The position numbers and the translations under genes are program-made. Below the pieces are notes generated by a model. It worked only from the letters and a program-made list of their open reading frames with translations. It searched no databases and was not told the DNA's origin. From contig CAVBJJ010000014.1 in the NCBI GenBank assembly GCA_963595735.1, positions 1 through 42,546 of the forward strand: DNA of 42,546 nt. The letters are read 5' to 3'. Position 1 is the first letter of the stretch. Every line of letters starts with the position of its first letter. This document shows positions 14,553 through 23,367 of this stretch, one piece after another. The stretch is from CALWOS01 sp963595735. Lineage in GTDB: Bacteria > Bacillota > Clostridia > Oscillospirales > Oscillospiraceae.

Positions 14553-17500
14553 GTGAAGAAACGCATCACATCCCTGCTTCTGTTGCTGACGCTGCTGTTG
14601 GGGCTGCTCCCGGCACAGGCACTGGCGGCAAGCCCCACGGCGGTCTCGTCCGCCGCGGAGTTCGCGGCAATGGAAGCAAACGGCAGCTATGAGCTGACCG
14701 CAGACATCACGGTAACCGCGCCATACGGCAGCAGCTTTACCGGCAGCTTTGACGGAAAGGGTCACACCGTCACGCTGGCCATTTCGGGCAGCGACAGCAA
14801 TGTTGGCCTGTTTTCCGAGATCGGCACAGGCGGAACGGTAAAGCATGTCCTTACCGATGGCTCCGTTTCCGGCGACCAGTATGTGGCCGGTATCGCCGGT
14901 AAGAATGCCGGTACCATTGAAAACTGCCTGAACAAGGCGGCGATCTCCGCCAGCGGAACCAACGCTTGCGCCGGTATTGTGGCCGAAACTACTGGCGGTA
15001 ATATAAAATCTTGTGGCAACACGGGAACAATCACCGCCGGGAGCAATGGACGCTGGATTGGCGGTATTACTGGCAATCTCAAAAACACTACGATTTCCGA
15101 CTGCTATAACCAAGGCGATATCAATACAACTAGAAAAAATCCCTATGTTGGTGGTATTGTCGGAAACACAGGAACCGGTGGTAGCATAGGCAATTGCTAT
15201 AACACTGGTATTATCAATATTTCTGACACAACCACGCAGAATTATGGCGGCATTATAGGCTGGCTTGTCTCTGCTGTAAGCTTCAACACTTGTTATTATC
15301 TTGATACAAGCACTTCCAATGGTGTAGGCGGCTATAATCTCTCTGCCGATGTGTCTGCAAAGGCTATTTCTAAGACGGCAGACGAAATGCAGTCCGCCGA
15401 CTTTGCCGAAACACTGGGCGACGGCTTCATGTTCCGCGCCGGCTCTTACCCCGTGCTGGCCTGGCAAACGCCCACCGCCAGCGTGGCCTTTACCATCGCG
15501 CCCGCCAACGCGGTGCTGACCATCAACGGCAGCAGCTGCACCGGCAGCACCACAGTATCTCTGCCGGCGGGCGAGTATCCCTACACCGTCTCCTGTGACG
15601 GCTACACCCAGCAGACCGGCAGCATCACCGTTACCGATGCCCAGGCGGAAAGCGGCGCGGCGCTGGAGCCGGTTTCCGTCACACTGGTAAAGGATGCAGC
15701 CCTCTGGTGCGCCGCAACCTTCCAGCTGACTCCCAGCGACGCCACGGTAGAGGTCAAGGACGGTAACACCGTGGTAGCGCCGGAAAGCGACGGCAGCTAT
15801 CAGCTGCTGAAAGAGCACAGCTACCGCTACACCGTCACCCATTCCGACGAGACCTATGTGGCAAGCTCCGGGGAATGCACCCCCAGCGCCTCCACACTGA
15901 CCCAGGAAGTCACGCTGAAACAGGTAGCCAGCATCGAACTGGCCGGTACTTACAAAACCGAGTACACCCAAGGCGATGCGCTGGACACCACGGGGATGCA
16001 GATCATCCTCCACTATGTGGGCAGCGAGGAAACCGAGACGGTGGACATGAACGCCGATGCCACCGTCACCGGCTTTGATTCCTCCCAGCCTGCGGACGCG
16101 CAGACCCTGACGGTCAAGTATCACGGCCGCACCACGACCTATGACATCAAAATCAACGAAAAGGGCTTCCCCAGCACCATCTTCAACACCCTGAAGGGCA
16201 AGGCCACCGTGGAGTACAGCCACACCGGCAGCGTGAACGATGGCGGCGAATTTATCGACGCCACAAAAGAGGATGTTGCCTGCCTGCAGTCCAACAACAA
16301 GGGAAAGAGCAGTTCCTCCGTTACGATCACCATTGACATCCTGCAGGACGGCTGCTTCCAGTTTGACTACCGGATGTATGCCGAGGGCGGCAACTATGAC
16401 TATGCCACCTTCAGCTATGACGAAAACAGCACAACTGTAAAAGACAGCAACAAAGACACCGGCTGGCTCACCTATTCTCAGAATGTGACCGCCGGAAAAA
16501 CCTTGACCATCAAGTTCCAGAAGGACAGTTCTGGCGATAAAGGCGACGACTGCCTGTTCCTGAAAAACTTCCAGCTGGGTCAGCTGCATGACTTCAAGCT
16601 GACCGTCAGCCCCGAGGACGCCGATGTTAAGCTGACCAAGCAAGGCGACACCACGGCCATCTCCGGTACGCAGACCGGCGGCGTGTACACCTATCAGCTG
16701 ATGGAGGGCAGCTATGCCTACACTGTCAGCAAATTCGGCTACACCGCCCAGACCGGCACGATCACCGTCCCCACGGACAGCGAAAAGGCCGTCACCCTTG
16801 CCGAAAGCGCAAAGCAGACGGTGACCTTTACCGTCACCAAGCCGGAGGGTCTGACCGGGGACTACACCCTCACNNNNNNNNNNCTGTATGACGGCGACTA
16901 CACCTACACCGTTACCCACGACCGCTGCGAGACCGTCAGCGGCAAGTTCACCGTCAACGGCGCGGCTGTTACGGAAGCGGTGACCCTGATGAAAAAATGG
17001 GTCATTGCGGACTATTTTGAAGGAATTGAGGGTGTTAGCGCCGCAAATGGTACAAGCTATGGCTTTGTGCCGGATGCGGAAGATGCCACGGTGCTTGCTT
17101 CCAATAACCAACAACAAAGCAACAGTAAAGCTACTTTAACATTGACATTTGACCGCTCCATGCTACTGACTTTCCAGTACAAGATCAGCTCCGAAGCGAC
17201 CTATGATAAACTCACCATTGTTCATAATACGAAAACTTTGGCAACCGAAAGCGGTACAAGCGGTTCTTGGAAAGACTCCACTGTATATGTGACCGATGGA
17301 GATACCATTACCTTCACATACTCGAAAGATAGTAGCGGAGATAGGGGTAGCGACACCGTATGGCTGAAAAACTTTGCCACCCAGGCGCTGCGCACTGTGA
17401 CCTTCACCGGTCTGCCCGATGGTGCGGAGCTTGTGGTCAAGCAGGGCGACACTGTGCAGACCGCCCAGGCCGACGGCAGCTATCTGCTGCCCGCGGGCGA

Positions 17501-20500
17501 TTACAGCTACTCCGTCACCGCCCCCGGCTACAAGGCGCTGACCGATCAGAAGCTGATCGTGGCGGACACGGATATGACCATCCCCGTGACCATGCAGCAA
17601 AGCACCTTCACCTTCGAGAAGGCGTTCGAGGGTGTGCAGAATGTCCTGACTGCGGAAAACGATGTAAACAGCCCCTTTGTCGCCTTTGAAACGGACGACG
17701 GCGGCTATCTGCAATCCTCCAACAACCAAAACGGCACCAATTCCTCTATTTCCCTGAACTTTACCAAGCCCGCACGGCTGTCTTTCCAGTACTGGGTATC
17801 GGAAAGCGGCAGCGCCATCACCTCCTCCACCAAATACGGTCTGGTGGTCAAGAACGGCGACAAGATCGTGTATAACAAGGTCGAGGTCAGCACCGGCTGG
17901 CAGACCTGCACGCTGGATGTCAACGCCGGAGAGACCCTGACCATCAGCTACAGCTGCTTTGTCAACAGCAACGATATGTCGCCGATGGACGAAAACTTCC
18001 TCCGTCTGCAAAGCTTCCAGGCCACGGCGCTGTGCGCAGTCAACTTCACCGGCGCGCCCGAGGGGGCGACCATCACCGTCAAGCGCGGAGATGACACGCT
18101 GCTGCAGCCCTACAGCGGCAGCACCTATCTGCTGGAAGCCGGAACCTACAGCTACTCTGTCGCCGCTTTCGGCTATACGGGCGTGGAAAACCAGTCCCTG
18201 ACCGTTGCCGCGGGCGACAGCAGCAAGGCGGTTTCCGCCAAGCTGACGGCGCTGGCGACCAGGACCATCCGCTTTGCCGTGGATCCCACCGACGCCACGA
18301 TCTCCCTGCGCCATGAGACCGCCGGCGACATGGACGCGTTCCGCCAGTCCGACGGCAGCTACAAGCTTCCCGAAAACGAAAGCTACAGCTACACCGTCAG
18401 CAAGGACGGCTATGTGGAGCGCCGCGGCAGCTTCACCGCCGACAAGGATCAGACCATCACCGTTCCCGCGCTGGTCTTCTGCGGCATTGCCTGGGACGGC
18501 AGCACCAAGACCGAGCCTGCCCAGAAAGACGATATCTATCAAATCAGCAACGCCGCGGAACTGGCGTGGTTCGCCGACGCCATAAACGGCGGCAAAACTA
18601 CCATCAGCGCCCAGCTGACCGCCAATATCAACCTGGGCGGCAAGGACTGGAGCGACCTGTCCTTTGGCAGCTATGATTACAGCAATACAGAAAGCGGCTT
18701 TGCCGGCACCCTGGACGGCCAGAACTACATGGTCAGCGGCCTGAGCGGCAGCAAGGGTCTGGTCTACTGCCTTGCCCCCACCGGTACGGTCAAAAACCTG
18801 ACGGTAAACGGCGATCTGTCCGGCACCAATAATGTGGGCGGCATCGTCAGCATCAGCAAGGGCACCGTAGAAAACTGCATGTTCCTTGGCTCCATTTCCG
18901 GTGATCAGCAGCGCTTGGGTGGTATTGTCGGTCTGGGTATGGCGGGCAATGTGATCCGTGGCTGCGTCAACGCCGGTACGGTGAAAAACACCTACTCCAT
19001 GTTTGCCCAGCAGCTGGACACCGGCGGCATTGCCGGCAACACCTATGGCACCCTGGAAAACTGCTACAATGTGGGCACAGTCACCGCCAAGGTGACAAAC
19101 GATGCCGGCCGTCAGCTGGACAACTATGCCATCGGCGGCATTGTTGGCTCCGCGAACAGCGGCAGCACCGTGACCAATGTCTACAACACCGGCAAGGTCA
19201 CAGGTCCCACCACCGATTCCGGCGCCCCCGGCGCACTGGTCGGCAGCAACAGTGGAGCCGTGACCAACGCCTGGTACCTCACCGGCACGGCGGACAAGGC
19301 CGCCGGTAAGGGCGCCGCCATCCAGAACGCGGACAAGACCGCCGCTGTCATGAAGTCCGACCGCTTTGCCTTTGATCTGGGCGAGGCCTTCCGTGTGGAC
19401 AGCGACGGCAGCAACAGCGGCTACCCCGTGCTGGCCTGGCAGGGCGGCCGTGAGCCGGTCATCTCCGATGACAACGACGCCGTGGAGCTGGCCGCTGCCG
19501 CGCTGGTTCTGAAAAAGGACGACGGTGAGGCAATTCCGGCGGAGGACGGCAAGTATCCCATCCGGGACGAGCTTTCCCTGCTGCTGGAGAAAACCGGCAA
19601 TCACAACACCGGCATCAGCTGGTCCGCCAGCCCCGCGGGCTATGTGGATCTGAAAACCGGCAAGGTCTCCCTGCCCCTGAGCGGTCACCCCGAGGTCACC
19701 CTGACCGCCACCATCACCCGCGGTGAAGCGAGCGTCCAGAAGCAGTTCACCCTGCTCATCTGGTCCTCCGCCGCAGCGGCTCAGAAGCTGCTGGATCAGA
19801 TCAAAGCAGAGGCCACCAAGGACGGCGTGTTCCTCCAGCCGCTGGAGATCTATGACCACAGCAACATTGTGGACGCCATGGAGCAATACCTCCTCCGGGG
19901 CGACTACACCCTCAAGACGAGCAAGACCGATGGCATCGAGGTCAGCCTGGTCAGCATCGGTACCAAGCTCTCCCCCGCAAACGAAAGCAAAAACCTAGCC
20001 GAGGACGGCACGATCACCTATTACACCGATATCAGCGCCGCCGAAAACTACGCCACCTATCAGAATGTCACCTTCCGCCTGACCCTGGGCGACGCCACGG
20101 TGGATATCCCCATGACCGTACATATCGGCTGGTCGGAGGAATTTGCGGATGACTATATGCTCAACGCCGCAAAGTCCATCACCTGGGATATGATCCGCGG
20201 CCAGAACGAAAACGGCTCCACTACCACCGGCGGAAAAGAGGGAGACAGCGAGTGGTGGGAGACCGTCACGGTAGACGGCTCTGTTAGCAAAGACCTGCTC
20301 CTGCCCCTGCGCCTGACGAACTATCCCGCCGTCACCGTGGCCTGGATGTCCAAGAACACCTCTGCCATGACGGTCAAGGACAACGGCAACGGCACCTACA
20401 CCGGCGTTTTGAACCGCCCTGTGTTCGGACAGCCGGATACGCCCTTCCTGCTGACCGCCCGCGTCAGCTTCAACCGGCTGGACGACTACATGAAGCAGGA

Positions 20501-22538
20501 AATGACCATGGAAGGCGGCTCTTACGAGTCCAACTGCTACGAGGTCAAGAACTTCAACATGAAGATCGCCGCCAGCAACGATGACATCGGCAAAGAGATT
20601 TACAACGCGCTGGCACAGTATCCCACCCTGCTGCGCGATTTTGTAGACAAAACCAAGAAGGTTGATTGCGACCATGTTACCGACGATATGCAGATGCCCC
20701 GTCCGGCCACGCTGGAGGATGCAGGCATTCTGCCGGACAGCTACAACGAAAAGGTCACCATGGAAAGCAAAACGCCGGATGTGCTGGACTTCAACGGCTA
20801 TCATGCCGTTGTCTACCGTCCGCTGCCCGGCAGCGCGCCTGCGACCGCGACCTATACGGTTTCCGTCTACGACCGCCCCAGCGGCGCTCTGCTGGCCACC
20901 CGCGACTTCACCATTACCGTTGACCCGCTCACCCAGGAAGAGATCGACAACGCCAAGGCCTTTATGGACATGGTCGCCACCGGCCAGGTCTACTGGGAGG
21001 GCATCAAAAACGCCAATACCGACAAAGACAATGTAACAAGCGATCTGGACTCCTTTGTGGAGATCCTGCCCGACGGCAAGGGCGGCTACACCTTTGTCCG
21101 CGGCATGGCAAACATCACCTTTGGCGGTGTGGAGGTGGACGATCTTCCCGGCTACGACCCCATGGGCACGCAGAATTGGCGGGAGTTCCGCTCCAGCCGG
21201 GAGAGCATCATCACCAGCGAAACACTCTTTGTCACCCGTCCGGATTATGACACTCATGTCAAAATCGACAGCGTTCTGACCCACAACGCCATGGCAAAAT
21301 ACTGGACAAAGTTCCAGAATGACCCCGCCTATGCCCAGTTCGAGCAGTTCTACAAGCGCCCGGTGTCCGCAGCCGTCACCGTCAAGGGCACCAAGGGCGG
21401 CTCCAACCCCAACCCCGTGGATCGCATTCAGGTCACGGTGGGCATCGACGGCAACAAGTTTGAAAACTTCCGCAACACCGCCGACTTCAGCTTCAGCCGG
21501 GATGCGGACGCCGACTGGACCGCCTGGGACGCTGTAGAGGCATTTTTCCAGGCCAACGGCTACACCTACAAGGGCGGCGGAAACTACATCAGCGCCATCA
21601 CCGACCCCGCCGGCGTGGAACTGGCCGAGCTGGAGCACGGCGAGAACAGCGGCTGGATGTACAAGGTCAACGGCGAACTGCCCGACCAGCTTTTGTCCCA
21701 GTATGTCCTGAAAAACGGCGACAAGATCGAGCTGTTCTACACCGGCGACTACAAGACCGTTCCCGGCGGCCACGGCGGCGGTTCCTCCACGGTGGATGCG
21801 GCGATCAAGAATGTGGAATCCCTCATTCAGGCCATCGGCACCGTAACGGAAGCCAGCGGCGACAAGATCCAGGCCGCGCGTGCAGCCTATGACAAGCTGA
21901 CCGACGCGCAGAAAAAGCAGGTAAGCAACTACAACACGCTCACCGCCGCGGAATCGGCGTTTAGAGATCTGCGCGGCGACCTGCCCTTCACGGATGTGAG
22001 CCGGGAGCACTGGGCCTACTCCTACATCCAGCAGGTGTATCAGAACAAGCTCATGAACGGTGTGAGCGCCACCGCTTTCGCCCCGGAGGACAGCATTACC
22101 CGCAGCATGATCGTGACCATGCTCTATCGCCTGGCCGGCAGCCCCGCTGTCACCGGCAGCGCAGCCTTTGCGGATGTCAGCGCCGGCAGCTACTATGAAA
22201 AGGCTGTGATCTGGGCTTCTGCCAACGGCATTGTCAAGGGCGTTTCCGAAACCAGCTTCGCCCCCGAGGAAAATATCACTCGAGAACAGCTGGCAGCCAT
22301 GCTGTACCGCTATGCCCAGTTCTCCAAGTTGGATACCAGCCTTGGAGAGGACACGAATATCCTCAGCTTCGCCGACGCTTCCAGCATCAGCGAGTATGCC
22401 ATGCCGGCCATCCAGTGGGCCTGCGGCGCCGGTCTGATCCAGGGCCGCACGGAGAGTACGCTGGTTCCCCAGGGAACGGCCACCCGTGCCGAGGCGGCGA
22501 CCATCTTCGTCCGCTTCCAGGCACTTGGCTCCAAGTAA
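14553..22538 (+). CDS. giant SLH-anchored surface protein with DUF4430 (transcobalamin-like) domain
   Basis: GTG 14553 (GAGGAGG eight bases upstream) opens a product of 2661 residues; the frame is open further upstream, but that part is riboswitch. Order: signal peptide (1-26, ending ALAA), GLUG-like beta-helix repeats (30-300), two PEGA-like modules and an Ig-like (Big_3-type) domain (to about 535). Three alternating beta-sandwich + PEGA-like units follow (about 535-1230), then a PEGA-like module and a second GLUG-like region (1310-1630). Atrophied-Ig-like domains come next, then DUF4430 (about 2290-2400, motif GWMYKVNGE), a helical linker and three SLH domains (2477-2660). SLH binds pyruvylated wall polymers. 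DUF4430 resembles the C-terminal domain of transcobalamin and intrinsic factor, and with the riboswitch I infer surface corrinoid binding. Ten Ns lie at 16874-16883. Confidence 0.88.
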   Translation: MKKRITSLLLLLTLLLGLLPAQALAASPTAVSSAAEFAAMEANGSYELTADITVTAPYGSSFTGSFDGKGHTVTLAISGSDSNVGLFSEIGTGGTVKHVLTDGSVSGDQYVAGIAGKNAGTIENCLNKAAISASGTNACAGIVAETTGGNIKSCGNTGTITAGSNGRWIGGITGNLKNTTISDCYNQGDINTTRKNPYVGGIVGNTGTGGSIGNCYNTGIINISDTTTQNYGGIIGWLVSAVSFNTCYYLDTSTSNGVGGYNLSADVSAKAISKTADEMQSADFAETLGDGFMFRAGSYPVLAWQTPTASVAFTIAPANAVLTINGSSCTGSTTVSLPAGEYPYTVSCDGYTQQTGSITVTDAQAESGAALEPVSVTLVKDAALWCAATFQLTPSDATVEVKDGNTVVAPESDGSYQLLKEHSYRYTVTHSDETYVASSGECTPSASTLTQEVTLKQVASIELAGTYKTEYTQGDALDTTGMQIILHYVGSEETETVDMNADATVTGFDSSQPADAQTLTVKYHGRTTTYDIKINEKGFPSTIFNTLKGKATVEYSHTGSVNDGGEFIDATKEDVACLQSNNKGKSSSSVTITIDILQDGCFQFDYRMYAEGGNYDYATFSYDENSTTVKDSNKDTGWLTYSQNVTAGKTLTIKFQKDSSGDKGDDCLFLKNFQLGQLHDFKLTVSPEDADVKLTKQGDTTAISGTQTGGVYTYQLMEGSYAYTVSKFGYTAQTGTITVPTDSEKAVTLAESAKQTVTFTVTKPEGLTGDYTLXXXXLYDGDYTYTVTHDRCETVSGKFTVNGAAVTEAVTLMKKWVIADYFEGIEGVSAANGTSYGFVPDAEDATVLASNNQQQSNSKATLTLTFDRSMLLTFQYKISSEATYDKLTIVHNTKTLATESGTSGSWKDSTVYVTDGDTITFTYSKDSSGDRGSDTVWLKNFATQALRTVTFTGLPDGAELVVKQGDTVQTAQADGSYLLPAGDYSYSVTAPGYKALTDQKLIVADTDMTIPVTMQQSTFTFEKAFEGVQNVLTAENDVNSPFVAFETDDGGYLQSSNNQNGTNSSISLNFTKPARLSFQYWVSESGSAITSSTKYGLVVKNGDKIVYNKVEVSTGWQTCTLDVNAGETLTISYSCFVNSNDMSPMDENFLRLQSFQATALCAVNFTGAPEGATITVKRGDDTLLQPYSGSTYLLEAGTYSYSVAAFGYTGVENQSLTVAAGDSSKAVSAKLTALATRTIRFAVDPTDATISLRHETAGDMDAFRQSDGSYKLPENESYSYTVSKDGYVERRGSFTADKDQTITVPALVFCGIAWDGSTKTEPAQKDDIYQISNAAELAWFADAINGGKTTISAQLTANINLGGKDWSDLSFGSYDYSNTESGFAGTLDGQNYMVSGLSGSKGLVYCLAPTGTVKNLTVNGDLSGTNNVGGIVSISKGTVENCMFLGSISGDQQRLGGIVGLGMAGNVIRGCVNAGTVKNTYSMFAQQLDTGGIAGNTYGTLENCYNVGTVTAKVTNDAGRQLDNYAIGGIVGSANSGSTVTNVYNTGKVTGPTTDSGAPGALVGSNSGAVTNAWYLTGTADKAAGKGAAIQNADKTAAVMKSDRFAFDLGEAFRVDSDGSNSGYPVLAWQGGREPVISDDNDAVELAAAALVLKKDDGEAIPAEDGKYPIRDELSLLLEKTGNHNTGISWSASPAGYVDLKTGKVSLPLSGHPEVTLTATITRGEASVQKQFTLLIWSSAAAAQKLLDQIKAEATKDGVFLQPLEIYDHSNIVDAMEQYLLRGDYTLKTSKTDGIEVSLVSIGTKLSPANESKNLAEDGTITYYTDISAAENYATYQNVTFRLTLGDATVDIPMTVHIGWSEEFADDYMLNAAKSITWDMIRGQNENGSTTTGGKEGDSEWWETVTVDGSVSKDLLLPLRLTNYPAVTVAWMSKNTSAMTVKDNGNGTYTGVLNRPVFGQPDTPFLLTARVSFNRLDDYMKQEMTMEGGSYESNCYEVKNFNMKIAASNDDIGKEIYNALAQYPTLLRDFVDKTKKVDCDHVTDDMQMPRPATLEDAGILPDSYNEKVTMESKTPDVLDFNGYHAVVYRPLPGSAPATATYTVSVYDRPSGALLATRDFTITVDPLTQEEIDNAKAFMDMVATGQVYWEGIKNANTDKDNVTSDLDSFVEILPDGKGGYTFVRGMANITFGGVEVDDLPGYDPMGTQNWREFRSSRESIITSETLFVTRPDYDTHVKIDSVLTHNAMAKYWTKFQNDPAYAQFEQFYKRPVSAAVTVKGTKGGSNPNPVDRIQVTVGIDGNKFENFRNTADFSFSRDADADWTAWDAVEAFFQANGYTYKGGGNYISAITDPAGVELAELEHGENSGWMYKVNGELPDQLLSQYVLKNGDKIELFYTGDYKTVPGGHGGGSSTVDAAIKNVESLIQAIGTVTEASGDKIQAARAAYDKLTDAQKKQVSNYNTLTAAESAFRDLRGDLPFTDVSREHWAYSYIQQVYQNKLMNGVSATAFAPEDSITRSMIVTMLYRLAGSPAVTGSAAFADVSAGSYYEKAVIWASANGIVKGVSETSFAPEENITREQLAAMLYRYAQFSKLDTSLGEDTNILSFADASSISEYAMPAIQWACGAGLIQGRTESTLVPQGTATRAEAATIFVRFQALGSK
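16874..16883. other. scaffold gap (10 N) inside the giant surface gene
   Basis: The gap falls inside a PEGA-like module between GDYTLT and LYDGDYTYTV. Sister modules have roughly 15-20 residues here, so more than ten bases are probably missing. The flanks show no overlap. Confidence 0.8.
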
Positions 22539-22567
22539 TAGTTCCCAAACTCCATAGCACATAGCAG

Positions 22568-22603
22568 CACCCCTCTGTCCCTTGCGGGACGGAGGGGTGT
22601 TTT
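22568..22603 (+). terminator. intrinsic terminator after the DUF4430/SLH gene
   Basis: CACCCCTCTGTCCC pairs with GGGACGGAGGGGTG around TTGC, followed by TTTT. It is nearly identical to the terminators at 23155 and 25182. Confidence 0.9.
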
Positions 22604-22628
22604 GCGTCAAAAAAGCCCGTCTCCCATA

Positions 22629-22657
22629 TTGCTGTCTCCGATCGGATATGATACGAT
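22629..22657 (+). promoter_or_regulatory. candidate promoter of the acetyltransferase gene
   Basis: TTGCTG (22629-22634), 17 bases, TACGAT (22652-22657), overlapping TATGAT five bases earlier. Confidence 0.4.
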
Positions 22658-22690
22658 GAAAACAAATCACCCATGGAGGTACAAGGCAAC

Positions 22691-23125
22691 ATGACAGAGC
22701 TGGAAAAGCTGGAGGCCGGTCTGGAATATTGTTACGATGACCTGGCGATCCAGGCGCGGAAAGAAAACGCTATAAAGATTTTTATCGGAAATAATTTTAC
22801 CGGCAATTACAACCTTACCATCCTCGACTTTCAGGAGGTCTATATTGGCAACAACATCATGATCGGCCCCAACACGCTGATCTCCACGGTGGGGCATCCG
22901 CTTTCCCCGATGGGACGGCGCAAACACCTGGGGATCGCAAAGCCCATTCACATCGGCAACGATGTCTGGCTCGGCGGCAATGTAACGATCCTTCCGGGCG
23001 TAACGATCGGCAACAATGTTATCGTTGCCGCCGGCGCCGTTGTGACCAGGGATGTGCCGGATAATACACTCGTCGGCGGCGTTCCCGCAAGGAAAATCAA
23101 GGACCTGGAAAACGACATCCCGTGA
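22691..23125 (+). CDS. hexapeptide-repeat O-acetyltransferase (maltose/galactoside acetyltransferase type), internally shortened
   Basis: The 144-residue left-handed beta-helix acetyltransferase uses acetyl-CoA. NYNLTILDFQEVYIGNNIMIGPNTLISTVGHPL contains the catalytic histidine, and KPIHIGNDVWLGGNVTILPG then VVTRDVPDNTLVGGVPARKI is the classical C-terminus. Relative to maltose acetyltransferases, about 40 residues between the N-terminal helix (LEKLEAGLEYCYDD) and the coils are missing without a frameshift. Either a compact variant or a decayed allele is possible. I chose ATG 22691 (MTELEKLEAG) because it aligns with the family start and GGAGG precedes it. The acceptor is unknown, plausibly a sugar. 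Confidence 0.8.
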   Translation: MTELEKLEAGLEYCYDDLAIQARKENAIKIFIGNNFTGNYNLTILDFQEVYIGNNIMIGPNTLISTVGHPLSPMGRRKHLGIAKPIHIGNDVWLGGNVTILPGVTIGNNVIVAAGAVVTRDVPDNTLVGGVPARKIKDLENDIP

Positions 23126-23154
23126 GATCCCGGGAATAGAATGTAAAAACACGC

Positions 23155-23193
23155 TACCCCCCTCCATCCCGCAAGGGACAGAGGGGGTATTTT
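23155..23193 (+). terminator. intrinsic terminator after the acetyltransferase gene
   Basis: TACCCCCCTCCATCCC pairs with GGGACAGAGGGGGTA around GCAA, followed by TTTTC. It is a sister of the flanking terminators. Confidence 0.85.
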
Positions 23194-23224
23194 CTGCAAA
23201 AATCCGCGAAAATTACAAGCTCTT

Positions 23225-23250
23225 TTTCGGACAAAGCCTTTTGTCCGGAA
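23225..23250 (+). other. inverted repeat adjoining a Shine-Dalgarno site
   Basis: CGGACAAA (23228-23235) and TTTGTCCG (23240-23247) are perfect complements with a four-base loop, extendable by three pairs. The stem ends just as AAAGGAG begins. It is a possible operator or translational control hairpin for the small ORF and Mor-type gene. Confidence 0.4.
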
Positions 23251-23262
23251 AGGAGAATTTTT

Positions 23263-23367
23263 TTGAAAATCCGAATTGATGATTGGAAAATGCGCCGCCG
23301 GAGCAATGACAAATTCAAGGACAATGTCATTTGTTATGCCGCCGAGGAGGTGGTAATATGCCATTGA
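23263..23367 (+). CDS. possible 34-residue basic small protein upstream of the Mor-type gene
   Basis: A TTG-started ORF of 34 codons begins MKIRIDDWKMRRRSNDK and ends EEVVICH. AAAGGAG lies seven bases upstream, and its 3' end overlaps the Mor-type ATG by ten bases, an arrangement typical of translational coupling. It is rich in Arg/Lys with two cysteines. I do not recognise it. The non-ATG start and short length keep confidence moderate; it could instead be untranslated leader. Confidence 0.4.
   Translation: MKIRIDDWKMRRRSNDKFKDNVICYAAEEVVICH

Noticed and set aside
14535..22670. Three very long minus-strand frames (about 860, 907 and 891 codons) opposite the giant surface gene
   Set aside because: They result from repeat-rich GC-biased codons of the true gene; no start signals or domains.
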